A DNA stretch of 64,000 bases from positions 110,063 through 174,062 of the forward strand of contig CAYOOP010000005.1 in the NCBI GenBank assembly GCA_964405685.1, in the 5' to 3' direction. Of the stretch, positions 14,738 to 23,326 are shown one piece after another (the first letter of the stretch is position 1; every line of letters starts with the position of its first letter). The DNA comes from CAYOOP01 sp964405685 (GTDB lineage: Bacteria; Pseudomonadota; Alphaproteobacteria; Rickettsiales; SXRF01). A program made the position numbers and the translations under genes. A model generated the notes under the pieces. That model was given only the letters and a program-made list of their open reading frames with translations. It searched no databases and had not been told where the DNA came from.

Positions 14738-17700
14738 TTAACCCACGGCGGCGGTTAACTGTCCTATAAACGGCTTAAGCTTCGGTACAATCTTCGTTTT
14801 ATCCTCAAAATCCTCCATATAAACCAGCGATTGGTCGGGCTTCAACTTCAGGCGGGTGGGGTGTTTCCCGATGAAGGTAATGAGTTTTTCCACTTCGCGT
14901 ACCGCGCGCTCTTTGAAGCTAATCACCGCGCCTTTCGGGCCGACATCGAGCCGTGCAATGGCGGCTTTGAAGCAGAGTTGTTTGAGGAGGACGGTGGAAA
15001 GCAGGTTTTCGACTTCTTCGGGAAGCGGGCCAAAACGGTCGATGAATTCGGCGTGAAGTGCTTCCACCTCCTCTTCCGTTTTCATGCTGGCGGCGCGTTT
15101 GTAGAGGCCCATCCGTAATTCTAAATCCGCCACGTAGGTTTCGGGGATCAAGACCGGAATGCCAAGGTTGATTTGGGGAGACCACTCCTGCACACGCACT
15201 TCTGCTTCGCCGCTGTGCTTGAGTGCGGCAATCGCCTCTTCCAACATATGTTGATAAAGCTCGACACCGACTTCGCGAATATGGCCGGATTGTTCTTCGC
15301 CGACGAGATTTCCAAATCCGCGGATGTCCATGTCGTGGCTGGCAAGCGTGAATCCGGCGCCTAGGCGGTCAAGCGTTTGCATGACTTCGAGACGGCGCAC
15401 CGCTTGGTGGGTGATGGTTTGCGGGGGGATAATAAAATACGCATACGCCCGCTGCTTGCCGCGACCGACACGGCCGCGCATTTGGTAGAGCTGGCCGAGG
15501 CCAAAACGATCGGCGCGGTTGATAATAATCGTGTTGGCGGTTTGTACATCAAGGCCAGATTCGATGATGGAGGTGGAAATCAGCACGTCGACCTCGCCGT
15601 CGTAAAACTTCGTCATGATGGATTCGAGTTCGCTTGGGCTCATCTGTCCGTGCGCGAGCGCGAAGGAAAGTTCGGGCGTAAGCTCGCGCATTTGCTTGTA
15701 CAAATCATCCATATCGGCGATGCGCGGGGTGACGATGAAGCTGCGGCCGCCGCGGTGTTTTTCGCGCATCAACGCTTCGCGGATGATGACGGGGTCAAAC
15801 GGCATGACGAAGCTGCGGATGGCGAGGCGATCAATGGGTGGTGTCGTAATCAAACTCAAATCGCGCACGCCGGAGAGGGCGAGTTGCAGCGTGCGCGGAA
15901 TGGGCGTTGCCGTAAGTGTCAGCACGTGCACGTCGGTTTTCAATTCCTTCAAACGCTCTTTTTGTTTCACGCCGAAATGCTGTTCTTCATCGACTATCAC
16001 GAGGCCGAGGTTTTTGAACTCAATGCCTTTGGCAAGCAGTGCATGTGTGCCGATGACGATGTCGATGGTGCCATCAGCAATGCCTTCTTTCGTGGCTTTT
16101 TGAGTGTTAGCATCTACTAGCCGTGAAAGCTGGCTGACGCGAATGGGGAAATCGGCGAAGCGATTTTTAAACAGAGTATAATGCTGGCGTGCGAGGAGAC
16201 TCGTGGGGACGATAATCGCCACTTGGCGATTAGTTGTCAGTTGACAGTTGTCAGTTGACAGGAACGCTTCACTGTCAACTGGTAACTGGTGACTGGTAAC
16301 TACCGCGAAAGCGGCGCGCAGTGCCACTTCGGTTTTGCCGAAGCCGACGTCGCCGCAGACCAGACGGTCCATAGGTTTGCCGCTGTTTAAGTCGGCAAGC
16401 ACATCGTCAATGGCACGTGCCTGATCTTCCGTTTCGGCAAAGCCGAAGCCACGTGAAAATTCTTCAAGCGTGCCGCTTTCGGCGTGGATGCGTGCACCTG
16501 CTTTGAGCGCGCGCTGCGCGGCGGTTTTGATGAGTGCTTCAGCTGCAAGCTGGATGCGCTCTTTCATACGCGATTTACGCATTTGCCACTGCGCGGCACC
16601 GAGTTTATCGAGCGCTACACCTTCGGTTTCCGAGCCGAAGTGCGACAGCACATCCATGTTCTCTACGGGTACAAAAAGCTTATCGTCATTATCGTAAATG
16701 ATTTTCAGGCAATCATGTGCTGCGCCGAGCACGTTCAGTGTTTCCAGTGTTTCAAACCGGCCGATGCCGTGTTCGCGATGTACCACCAATTCGCCGTATG
16801 CGAACTGCGCGGCTTCTTGCAAAAAGACATCGGTTTTCTTTTTGCTTTTGCGATCTGCAATCCGCACGCCGAGCAACTCGGTTTCGGTCAAGATGGTAAA
16901 ATCAGGTGTAGCAAAACCTTTCGCCAGCGGTAGATGCGCAACGCCAACGCCGTGTTCAGGAATGCTTTCAAGATTGTGGAGATGATGCAGATTAATCGCG
17001 TCAATCCCCTCAATACGCAAGCGCTCACGCAGGCGATCCGCCGAGCCGCGCGTGGCGGCGGCGAGGATGGTAGGGGTCGCTGAAAGCCTCTGTTTCAGGG
17101 CGGCGTAGGGGTTGGAATCAGTGATGGCGAGCACGGCTTGTGTGCGTAGGGATGTTTTGCCTTCGAAGGGGGTAAGCGTCACGCTTTCGTGTGCAGCGAG
17201 TTCGCTTTCGCTTAGGTAAAATGCTGCAGGTGGTAGCGGATGATAAGGGCTGGCGTGGGGAAGCTTGTCGGTGCGCAAACGTGCATCGTAATAATCCTGA
17301 ATCAAGGCTTCGCGTTCGGCGAGGATATCAGCGGTGGTGGGCGCCCACACGAGTGTTGCGCCGGGTGCGTAGTCTGGCAAGGTGGCGGTGGTTTCGTAGA
17401 AGAGAGGGAGAAAAAATTCGAGGCCGGGGATGCGCGCGCCGCTCGAGATTGCTTCATACATCGCACTCCCTTGTTGCTGCGCGCCGAAGTGTTCGCGGTA
17501 GCGTGTGCGAAAGCATTCGATGCTGTCTTGCGTCAGCCAGATTTCGCTCGCGGCTTCTAAAAATAAACTATCCGCATCGGCAAGGCTACGCTGGGTGAAG
17601 GGGTCAAACCGGCGAATGGTTTCGATGGTGTTGCCGAAGAGATCGAGGCGAAATCCCTGCTCTTCGCCGCTCGGGATAATATCGATCATGCTGCCGCGCA

Positions 17701-18157
17701 GCGCGTATTCTCCGGGCTCCATCGCTTTACCGGAGCGGCGATAGCCAGCGTTTTCCAGAAATTGTACGAAGGCTTCGTGGTTGATAGTTTCATTTTTTTT
17801 GAGGTTAAAACGCGTGGTGCCGGCCACGTCTTTCGGCATCACACGCTGGGTGATGGCGGCGACAGTGGTGAGGATGATCGGCGCGTCAACGCTTTTAGCA
17901 AGTGCGTGTAGCGTGTGAATGCGCTGGCTCACAATCGTGGGATTAGGCGAGGCGCGGTCATACGGTAGCGTATCCCACGCAGGAAAATGTAGGACGCTTC
18001 GGCCTTTAATAAAAAAGGGCAGGGCGGCGGATGCTTGCGACAACTCGCGATCGTTTGTGCAGATGTAGATGAGCGCTTTTTTGGGTGATGCTTCCGCGAC
18101 CGTAGCAAGAGCATAAACGCCTGCGCCTTCTGCGACTCCGCCTACGAGCCTGTTCAT
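14738..18157 (-). CDS. mfd: transcription-repair coupling factor with repeat insertion
   Basis: DNA translocase that removes stalled RNA polymerase from lesions and recruits UvrA. The 1139 residues comprise an N-terminal UvrB-like region (GRSVLHFPAWDTLPYDRASP), the CarD-like polymerase-binding domain (YGELVVHREHGIGRFETLE), helicase motifs GDVGFGKTEVALRAAF, DEEQHFG and TLTATPIPRTL, and a C-terminal D7 domain. About 24 residues near 619-643 (VVTSHQLPVDSEAFLSTDNC) come from repeat R5, inserted just after motif I and before the motif Ia strand VAIIVPTSLLARQH. The start MNRLVGG lies in the arm of repeat R6, and the last residues differ from the displaced copy at 14005-14100. The gene thus carries three separate marks of element activity. 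Confidence 0.95.
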   Translation of the reverse strand: MNRLVGGVAEGAGVYALATVAEASPKKALIYICTNDRELSQASAALPFFIKGRSVLHFPAWDTLPYDRASPNPTIVSQRIHTLHALAKSVDAPIILTTVAAITQRVMPKDVAGTTRFNLKKNETINHEAFVQFLENAGYRRSGKAMEPGEYALRGSMIDIIPSGEEQGFRLDLFGNTIETIRRFDPFTQRSLADADSLFLEAASEIWLTQDSIECFRTRYREHFGAQQQGSAMYEAISSGARIPGLEFFLPLFYETTATLPDYAPGATLVWAPTTADILAEREALIQDYYDARLRTDKLPHASPYHPLPPAAFYLSESELAAHESVTLTPFEGKTSLRTQAVLAITDSNPYAALKQRLSATPTILAAATRGSADRLRERLRIEGIDAINLHHLHNLESIPEHGVGVAHLPLAKGFATPDFTILTETELLGVRIADRKSKKKTDVFLQEAAQFAYGELVVHREHGIGRFETLETLNVLGAAHDCLKIIYDNDDKLFVPVENMDVLSHFGSETEGVALDKLGAAQWQMRKSRMKERIQLAAEALIKTAAQRALKAGARIHAESGTLEEFSRGFGFAETEDQARAIDDVLADLNSGKPMDRLVCGDVGFGKTEVALRAAFAVVTSHQLPVDSEAFLSTDNCQLTTNRQVAIIVPTSLLARQHYTLFKNRFADFPIRVSQLSRLVDANTQKATKEGIADGTIDIVIGTHALLAKGIEFKNLGLVIVDEEQHFGVKQKERLKELKTDVHVLTLTATPIPRTLQLALSGVRDLSLITTPPIDRLAIRSFVMPFDPVIIREALMREKHRGGRSFIVTPRIADMDDLYKQMRELTPELSFALAHGQMSPSELESIMTKFYDGEVDVLISTSIIESGLDVQTANTIIINRADRFGLGQLYQMRGRVGRGKQRAYAYFIIPPQTITHQAVRRLEVMQTLDRLGAGFTLASHDMDIRGFGNLVGEEQSGHIREVGVELYQHMLEEAIAALKHSGEAEVRVQEWSPQINLGIPVLIPETYVADLELRMGLYKRAASMKTEEEVEALHAEFIDRFGPLPEEVENLLSTVLLKQLCFKAAIARLDVGPKGAVISFKERAVREVEKLITFIGKHPTRLKLKPDQSLVYMEDFEDKTKIVPKLKPFIGQLTAAVG
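16231..16302. repeat. palindromic repeat R5 inside mfd
   Basis: Built from short units: TTGTCAGTTGACAGTTGTCA on the left, ACTGTCAACTGGTAACTGG on the right, with the mirror pair AGTTGACAG/CTGTCAACT. Length and frame leave mfd open. No second copy was seen in the window. Confidence 0.82.
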
Positions 18158-18289
18158 AATCTTACTCCAGCTTGCTGCAAACGGTATTTTCTGCGCTTCC
18201 GTTGCTCATGTAGTGAACACTACACTCCGCTACGGTTCTCGAAAATACCGTTTTCGCTAGCGCCGGAATAAGATTCTGAGCAGGCTCTA
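18146..18289. repeat. long nested inverted repeat R6 at the mfd start
   Basis: Outer arms GAGCCTGTTCATAATCTTA and its mirror AAGATTCTGAGCAGGCTC; inner arms AAACGGTATTTTC and GAAAATACCGTTTT; a further small hairpin GTAGTGAACACTAC lies at the tip. The left arm includes the mfd start codon. Confidence 0.85.
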
Positions 18290-18295
18290 ACGTTG

Positions 18296-18559
18296 TCATT
18301 TCGTGGCCTGCAGCCGTTTAATCAGCGGAGCGTATTTCTCGGGGAGGACTTGGGAGTTGGGGTTGCTGACAGCTTCCCAAATGTCCCAGTCCTGCTCGTC
18401 TAGAAGTTCCTCAAACAGGTCGAGTTCTGCGGGATTTAGGTTGGCAAGGTGGCTTTCTGCAAAGCGGCCGAGGACAATGTCCGTCTCCTTGCAACCGCGG
18501 TGGAGACTGCGGAACAAAATTTTCTTGCGTCTGACGTCGTCTATTAACGGATTATTCAT
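18296..18559 (-). CDS. sdhE: succinate dehydrogenase assembly factor 2 family protein
   Basis: Small cytosolic protein that helps attach FAD to succinate dehydrogenase subunit A. From the ATG at 18559 it is 87 residues. It shows the family's RGxxE motif in LFRSLHRGCKETDIVLGRFA (Arg21, Gly22) and the DLFEELLDEQDWDIWEAVSN helix pair. A longer reading from 18595 adds residues not usual in the family. The order sdhE-mfd is common in alphaproteobacteria, where recG stands on the other side. The R6 hairpin lies between this gene and mfd. Confidence 0.9.
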   Translation of the reverse strand: MNNPLIDDVRRKKILFRSLHRGCKETDIVLGRFAESHLANLNPAELDLFEELLDEQDWDIWEAVSNPNSQVLPEKYAPLIKRLQATK

Positions 18560-18597
18560 GCTATGTTGGGTAGACTTAATCCAAAGGGAAATCAAGC

Positions 18598-19506
18598 ATG
18601 TTCCTCGGTTATAGAAGCAACGATGCGACGATCACCATTACGCAGGATAATGCGCGGAAGGTGGTGCGTATTCATGAGATTAACCCCGCGGCTGAAGACG
18701 TGCTTGGGTTTAAAAACGATGAAATCGCCGGCCAGCCGCTGGTATTTCTGCTGCCGGAGCGTATCGGCAATTTGCTCGAAGAATATGTGGAATACGACCA
18801 CGACGGCAACGATGTGGGCGCGGTGCTCAGTAAGGTGCAGAGTTTTTGCCTTACCAGCAAGCAGCGCAGCGAGCTTGCCTTTCGCTTGAAAGTATTGCGT
18901 GCAACGCCGATTAATGGCTGCGATCAATTCAAATTGATTTTGCATGATACGCAGTCGGGCCGTCGCACCGAAGCGTTCCGTGCGCTGCTCAGGGAAAATT
19001 TCAAAGGCCATGAGGTGCTCGATATCAAGACCGGCCTGCCGGACCGCGCATCCATTGTGAAGGACACGGAATTTGTCCTGTTTTATGTGGGTAAGGGCGA
19101 GCTGAAGGCCAGCATGGCAGTGCTTGAGATCAATGATTTTGAGGTGCTGGTGCGTGAGCACAGCGAGGCGGACATGATGGCGGCGATTCGCCACGCGAGC
19201 AGCATCATCCGCCGTAATTTACGGACCGATGACGTCATTGGATATCTGGCGCCGAAGCGTTTAGGTGTGATTTTGTTTGATACCACCGCTGAGTCCTCTC
19301 TTATGGTGCTCAATCGCCTGCGCTGGCTCATTGCGGCGGATGCCTATGTGGGTGCGGATAAAAAACCTCTGCCGCTCACCGTCAGCATCGGCTACGCACA
19401 GATGAACAGCGATACCGGCAAAACGATTTTGCGTAGCGTTGAAGATTATTTGGACACCAATCCTGTGCAAGGCAACACCGTGCACGAAGTGACGATGGTA
19501 GCGTAA
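18598..19506 (+). CDS. PAS domain protein with degenerate GGDEF domain
   Basis: 302 residues. An N-terminal PAS domain (about 10-125; INPAAEDVLGFKNDEIAGQPLVF is typical) precedes a GGDEF-like fold (about 140-295) with LDIKTGLPDRASIV in the linker. The catalytic signature is lost: at the GGDEF position the sequence reads YLAPKRLGVILF. Diguanylate cyclase activity is therefore unlikely. The protein may instead bind a ligand or act as a regulatory partner. No membrane helix. The start overlaps nothing; sdhE is divergent with 38 bases between the starts. Confidence 0.75.
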   Translation: MFLGYRSNDATITITQDNARKVVRIHEINPAAEDVLGFKNDEIAGQPLVFLLPERIGNLLEEYVEYDHDGNDVGAVLSKVQSFCLTSKQRSELAFRLKVLRATPINGCDQFKLILHDTQSGRRTEAFRALLRENFKGHEVLDIKTGLPDRASIVKDTEFVLFYVGKGELKASMAVLEINDFEVLVREHSEADMMAAIRHASSIIRRNLRTDDVIGYLAPKRLGVILFDTTAESSLMVLNRLRWLIAADAYVGADKKPLPLTVSIGYAQMNSDTGKTILRSVEDYLDTNPVQGNTVHEVTMVA

Positions 19507-19530
19507 TTCTTTTAAGATCGCTAGGTTTCT

Positions 19531-20112
19531 ATGCAATGGCATTGGCACGAGTGGCCGTCTCTTCTCCATCATCTGCCGCATTCGGTGACGGATTTGCTGC
19601 ACCGCGAGGATAAGCAGCTGGTGGATGTAGGTATTGGCGGGTTTACAGTTGCCGTTCCCAAAGAAGACCAAAAGCACAAATTGATCATTCCCGAAGCGCC
19701 GGACATTGTGGCGATTGAAAAGGCGATAGACCCTGCGGTTGCGCGCTCGCAGCAAAACATGGAGCTTTTAATCCATGATTATCTGCATACCCTGCCGGTG
19801 TATGTGCCGAGCAGCAAAGCGGCAGAGCAATTGCTCGAGCACTGGCGTAAGATTATGCTGGAACAACCCCAGCGCATCGCTGAGGCAAAGGAAGCGTTTT
19901 GGAACAGCGAAAAGGCCAAAGCGTACTGGCAAGAGCGGCTGAAACATATCCACCCCGACCATATCGTCTATCAGGGGGATTGGGAACTGGCCGCCGGCAC
20001 ACCCGTGCCACCGCCTGAAATTCAAAGCGCCATGCAGCAGAAAAAATGGCAGGATCTGGTGATCCGCCAACGGCTTTCCGCGGTGACGGAGTATTTCAAT
20101 CGTACGCGGTGA
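19531..20112 (+). CDS. conserved-looking protein of unknown function
   Basis: 193 residues, no signal peptide or membrane helix. The N-terminus is rich in His and Trp (MQWHWHEWPSLLHHLPHSV); the middle is charged and helical with WRKIMLEQPQRIAEAKEAF, and the end carries KKWQDLVIRQRLSAVTEYF. It starts 24 bases after the PAS/GGDEF gene on the same strand and is likely cotranscribed with it. I do not recognise a family. Codon use resembles the neighbouring core genes, so it is probably a native gene. Confidence 0.6.
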   Translation: MQWHWHEWPSLLHHLPHSVTDLLHREDKQLVDVGIGGFTVAVPKEDQKHKLIIPEAPDIVAIEKAIDPAVARSQQNMELLIHDYLHTLPVYVPSSKAAEQLLEHWRKIMLEQPQRIAEAKEAFWNSEKAKAYWQERLKHIHPDHIVYQGDWELAAGTPVPPPEIQSAMQQKKWQDLVIRQRLSAVTEYFNRTR

Positions 20113-20114
20113 AG

Positions 20115-21593
20115 TTATTTGGTAGGACAGTTCGTGATTCTATTGGTGAATACACCGCGACATTGATCTTGAAGCCATGGCTGCATTTCCGGCATTTCGG
20201 CTTCGATGATGTCTTTTAGTGTTCCTACTTCAGCTACGCCTCTCAAATAATCCTTAGCCTCATATGTACCTTGCGCGTGATCCAGAATACTACCTATCAT
20301 AAGCAGGAGTAGGCCAGGATTGGTAACATTTTTCTCGATAATAAATTCACGAGCCTCTGGATGATCGCGCCAGAATTGAATGTTGTTTTGTTGGCGTCTC
20401 CCATCGATTTCCTTGGCTGCTGATGTAATAGGGGATTTGGTCTCGGCATCGAAGGTTCCGTTGACTCCTAGCATTCTTGCGGTATTGATGACATTGGCCT
20501 TTGACAGTAATCGTGCGGCAATTTCATGATGCAGGTGGGCCTTGTCTAATACGACGTCTAAATTATGCCCCGCATAGGCGCGTGACCCTCTTTTGGTGAG
20601 TTTGGTAACGCCACGCGTGAGGATGTCAGACACCTTGTCATTAGTGCTGGTTGCGCGCAGTGCTGCTAATGCGTCTATCTCTGCTTGGATCGTGGTTTTT
20701 AGAGTGCTGTCGCTTCGTACATCAAGCGAGGCAGCTAGTGTTCTAATGGTGTTTGTAAGGAGAACGGCATCCGTATTGGGTGATTTCTCTAGCCTTTTAA
20801 GGCCGCTTTCTAATTCACTAATATCCGCTGCTTCAGGTCTACGCGCGTCTCTCAGATGTCTTTCAGCCAACTCAACTTTTTGAGTAGCATCGTTCACTTG
20901 ACGAGTTTCTTCGATCGCGGCTTCTTCAGCTAAGGCGGCTTCCTGTTTTAGGCGACGCTTCTGCTCTTTTTTACGGCGCGGATCTGGTACGTAACATACG
21001 TTGTCATGGGTGCCAATATCTGTTCGGATTGGTGGTAACCCTTGATGGGTGCCAATTAAGGTTAGCAATTCCATATGTCTTGGAATCGCGCTAACAGTAA
21101 GAGTGCGGTTTTTAGGCATAATAACTAAGGTGTGTCTTGTGGTGGGGCCTGCAAATGCCATTAAGGATGCTCGTTCATCATATGCCCCATCTTTTTTGCA
21201 GAGGTATTGTTGTAGCACTTCCATTAAAGCAAACTTGGCGTTTTGCACACTATTGTTTAGGCCGGAGCCTGTATTTTGGAAGGTGATGCTTACGCGATTG
21301 GGCACTCCACCACTACCGGGTTGGTAGCGATAACCATCCCTTTGCATCAGCTGTTCCAGATTCGCACGTTCTGTACCTGCTAAAAGATCAGGATAGTGGT
21401 TCACGTAGGACATAGCCCCAGCAAATGCTTTTGCGTGGTCTTCATCCAGCACGTCTTGGGTAATAGTCACGCCTTTAATGTTGTCAGCGCCAGGTTGAGA
21501 ACCAAGCGGTTCCAGAATTTTTATGACTTGATTGATGATTGCAATGCGCCCACCTGGTGACTCATCTGCCATTTCAATGTTTGGGAGTTTCAT
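20115..21593 (-). CDS. unknown protein with a coiled-coil region
   Basis: 492 residues, not recognised. The N-terminal third is globular. A strongly charged helical segment (about residues 205-260, with KKEQKRRLKQEAALAEEAA) looks like a coiled coil. The C-terminal part is helical and ends with three cysteines (DQCRGVFTNRITNCPTK plus one earlier). No signal peptide or membrane helix. The upstream region has AT-rich sequence but no Pho-box-like site. It resembles in style the unknown genes at 8651 and 38921 (large, hydrophilic, monocistronic, between core genes) and stops two bases from the convergent gene's end. Confidence 0.6.
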   Translation of the reverse strand: MKLPNIEMADESPGGRIAIINQVIKILEPLGSQPGADNIKGVTITQDVLDEDHAKAFAGAMSYVNHYPDLLAGTERANLEQLMQRDGYRYQPGSGGVPNRVSITFQNTGSGLNNSVQNAKFALMEVLQQYLCKKDGAYDERASLMAFAGPTTRHTLVIMPKNRTLTVSAIPRHMELLTLIGTHQGLPPIRTDIGTHDNVCYVPDPRRKKEQKRRLKQEAALAEEAAIEETRQVNDATQKVELAERHLRDARRPEAADISELESGLKRLEKSPNTDAVLLTNTIRTLAASLDVRSDSTLKTTIQAEIDALAALRATSTNDKVSDILTRGVTKLTKRGSRAYAGHNLDVVLDKAHLHHEIAARLLSKANVINTARMLGVNGTFDAETKSPITSAAKEIDGRRQQNNIQFWRDHPEAREFIIEKNVTNPGLLLLMIGSILDHAQGTYEAKDYLRGVAEVGTLKDIIEAEMPEMQPWLQDQCRGVFTNRITNCPTK

Positions 21594-21688
21594 AGGCCGT
21601 TTTGTGCTTGGTTCAACAAGGGAACATAATACACATTAATTATTAAAAATAAACCAATAAAGCCGCTTTTAGGCAAAGTGATATCGCA

Positions 21689-21703
21689 TTAACCATTTAC
21701 TAA
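21689..21703 (+). promoter_or_regulatory. possible CtrA box before rpoN
   Basis: TTAA-CCATTTA-CTAA, followed by CC: one base off the TTAA-N7-TTAA site bound by CtrA, including the common CCAT after the first half-site. It lies 43 bases before the rpoN start. The presence of cckA and an rcdA-like gene makes a CtrA pathway in this organism likely; binding itself is untested. Confidence 0.4.
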
Positions 21704-21745
21704 CCTTAGCTTGGTATGATAATTGCATGAATAGGGAGAACGGGC

Positions 21746-23206
21746 ATGCAACAAAGCTTACAGCTTAGGCAATCCAACCAGTTGGTGATGACCCAGCAGT
21801 TACAACAGTCGATCAAGCTGTTGCAACTGAATTCTTTGGAACTGAGCGCTTTTATTGCGCTGGAATGCGAAAGAAACCCCTTTTTACAAGCCGAAGACCC
21901 CGAGCACGAAGCGTCGGACGCTCCGGAAGAGCGCGTAGAAACTCCCGAATCACAGGATGAAGGTGAGCCAGAAGCGGCGATTGAAGAACCGCCTGCGCAG
22001 GAATTTGAGGGTGATAGTTTTGATGCGTCGGGCGCGTATGATTATACGCCGAGCGAGCGCATCACCATTGTTGCGCGCAATAAAGACGGCGACGTGTTTG
22101 AGGATGAGGACGCGCAGGGAAAAGAGGTCACGCTGCACGAACATCTGATGACGCAGCTTGGCGTTGCCGTCACGGACCCGATTTACCGCGCCATCGGCGA
22201 GCGTTTGATCGATGCGGTGGATGAGGCCGGTTACATCAAGGATGATTTGGGCGAGCTTGCGGAGCAACTCGGCACGAGCTTGCAGATGGTGGAAGAGGTG
22301 CTTGCGACGGTTCAGAAATTTGACCCGGCGGGTGTGGGCGCGCGCAATCTTGCGGAATGTTTGACGTTGCAACTCATCGAGCAAAACCGGCTGGACCCGG
22401 CGATGCAGAGCTTGCTTGCGAATTTGGATTTGATTGGTAAGGGCCAGCTTGCACAGCTTCAGCGCAAATGTGGTGTGGATGAGGACGATTTTAAAGAAAT
22501 GATCGCGGAGATTCGTGCGCTGAACCCGAAACCGGGGTTGGTTTACGAGCACGAAACCACGCAGACGGTGGAGCCGGATGTCATTGTCAAACGCGACAAC
22601 ACCGGCAAATGGCGGGTGGAACTGGCGCAAAGCGCGATGCCGCGCGTGCTGGTGAACCGTCAATACATCGCCGAAATTGGTTCCAAAGCGCAAGGCGCGG
22701 ATAAAAAATTCATCACCGAAAATATTGGCAATGCGAATTGGTTAGTGAAAGCACTGGATCAGCGCGCGAATACGATTTTGAAAGTGGCAACCGAGCTGGT
22801 CGCCGAACAGGAGGGGTTCTTCCGCCTCGGCATCCACTATTTAAAGCCGCTGACGCTCAAAGACATCGCCGCTGCCACCGGCTTCCACGAAAGCACCGTC
22901 AGCCGCGTGACGACGAATAAATACATGATGACGCCCAGAGGCCTCTTCGAGCTCAAATATTTCTTCACCTCCAGCGTCTCCCACGCGCGCGGCGGGGACG
23001 ATGTGTCGAGTGAAACGGTCAAACACATGATCCGCGAATTGATTGAAGCTGAAGTATCTACCAAACCCTTATCCGATGACGACATCGCCGAAAAACTCGG
23101 GCAAAAAGGCGTCACCGTCGCCCGCCGCACGGTGGCCAAATACCGCGAAGCATTGCATATTCCTTCGTCTACGCATCGCAAGCGCTTGAACGCGGCGAGG
23201 GGCTGA
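21746..23206 (+). CDS. rpoN: RNA polymerase sigma-54 factor
   Basis: Sigma factor for -24/-12 promoters that needs AAA+ activators. The 486 residues show region I (LQLRQSNQLVMTQQLQQSIKLLQ), an acidic region II (about 45-120), the core-binding domain (DPAGVGARNLAECLTLQL), the helix-turn-helix TLKDIAAATGFHESTVSRVTTNK and the RpoN box ARRTVAKYREAL near the C-terminus. GGGAG before the ATG supports the start. No bacterial enhancer-binding activator is in the window. An R2 repeat follows the stop and separates it from the convergent polyprenyl synthase gene. Confidence 0.97.
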   Translation: MQQSLQLRQSNQLVMTQQLQQSIKLLQLNSLELSAFIALECERNPFLQAEDPEHEASDAPEERVETPESQDEGEPEAAIEEPPAQEFEGDSFDASGAYDYTPSERITIVARNKDGDVFEDEDAQGKEVTLHEHLMTQLGVAVTDPIYRAIGERLIDAVDEAGYIKDDLGELAEQLGTSLQMVEEVLATVQKFDPAGVGARNLAECLTLQLIEQNRLDPAMQSLLANLDLIGKGQLAQLQRKCGVDEDDFKEMIAEIRALNPKPGLVYEHETTQTVEPDVIVKRDNTGKWRVELAQSAMPRVLVNRQYIAEIGSKAQGADKKFITENIGNANWLVKALDQRANTILKVATELVAEQEGFFRLGIHYLKPLTLKDIAAATGFHESTVSRVTTNKYMMTPRGLFELKYFFTSSVSHARGGDDVSSETVKHMIRELIEAEVSTKPLSDDDIAEKLGQKGVTVARRTVAKYREALHIPSSTHRKRLNAARG

Positions 23207-23212
23207 ATTAAC

Positions 23213-23322
23213 CGTCATTCCCGCGAAAGCGGGAATCTAGCGTCCGCCGTCTGGCGGACAAGAAGCAACCTTTTTACGGCGTAGACACGCCTTACTGGAT
23301 CCCGTCTTTCGACGGGATGACG
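23213..23322. repeat. dispersed palindromic repeat, family R2
   Basis: CGTCATTCCCGCGAAAGCGGGAA on the left, GACGGGATGACG on the right, with an inner hairpin CGTCCGCCGTCTGGCGGACA. It lies between the convergent rpoN and polyprenyl synthase genes. Confidence 0.87.
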
Positions 23323-23326
23323 ATAA

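Larger units (their letters stand above)
14101..14763. mobile_element. putative toxin-antitoxin cassette inserted at the mfd 3' end
   Basis: The parD/parE-type pair lies between the rebuilt 3' end of mfd and the displaced copy of that end at 14005-14100. The toxin stop codon is six bases from the scar. No recombinase is present. The layout matches the one at xth. Exact borders cannot be fixed from one genome. Confidence 0.5.
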
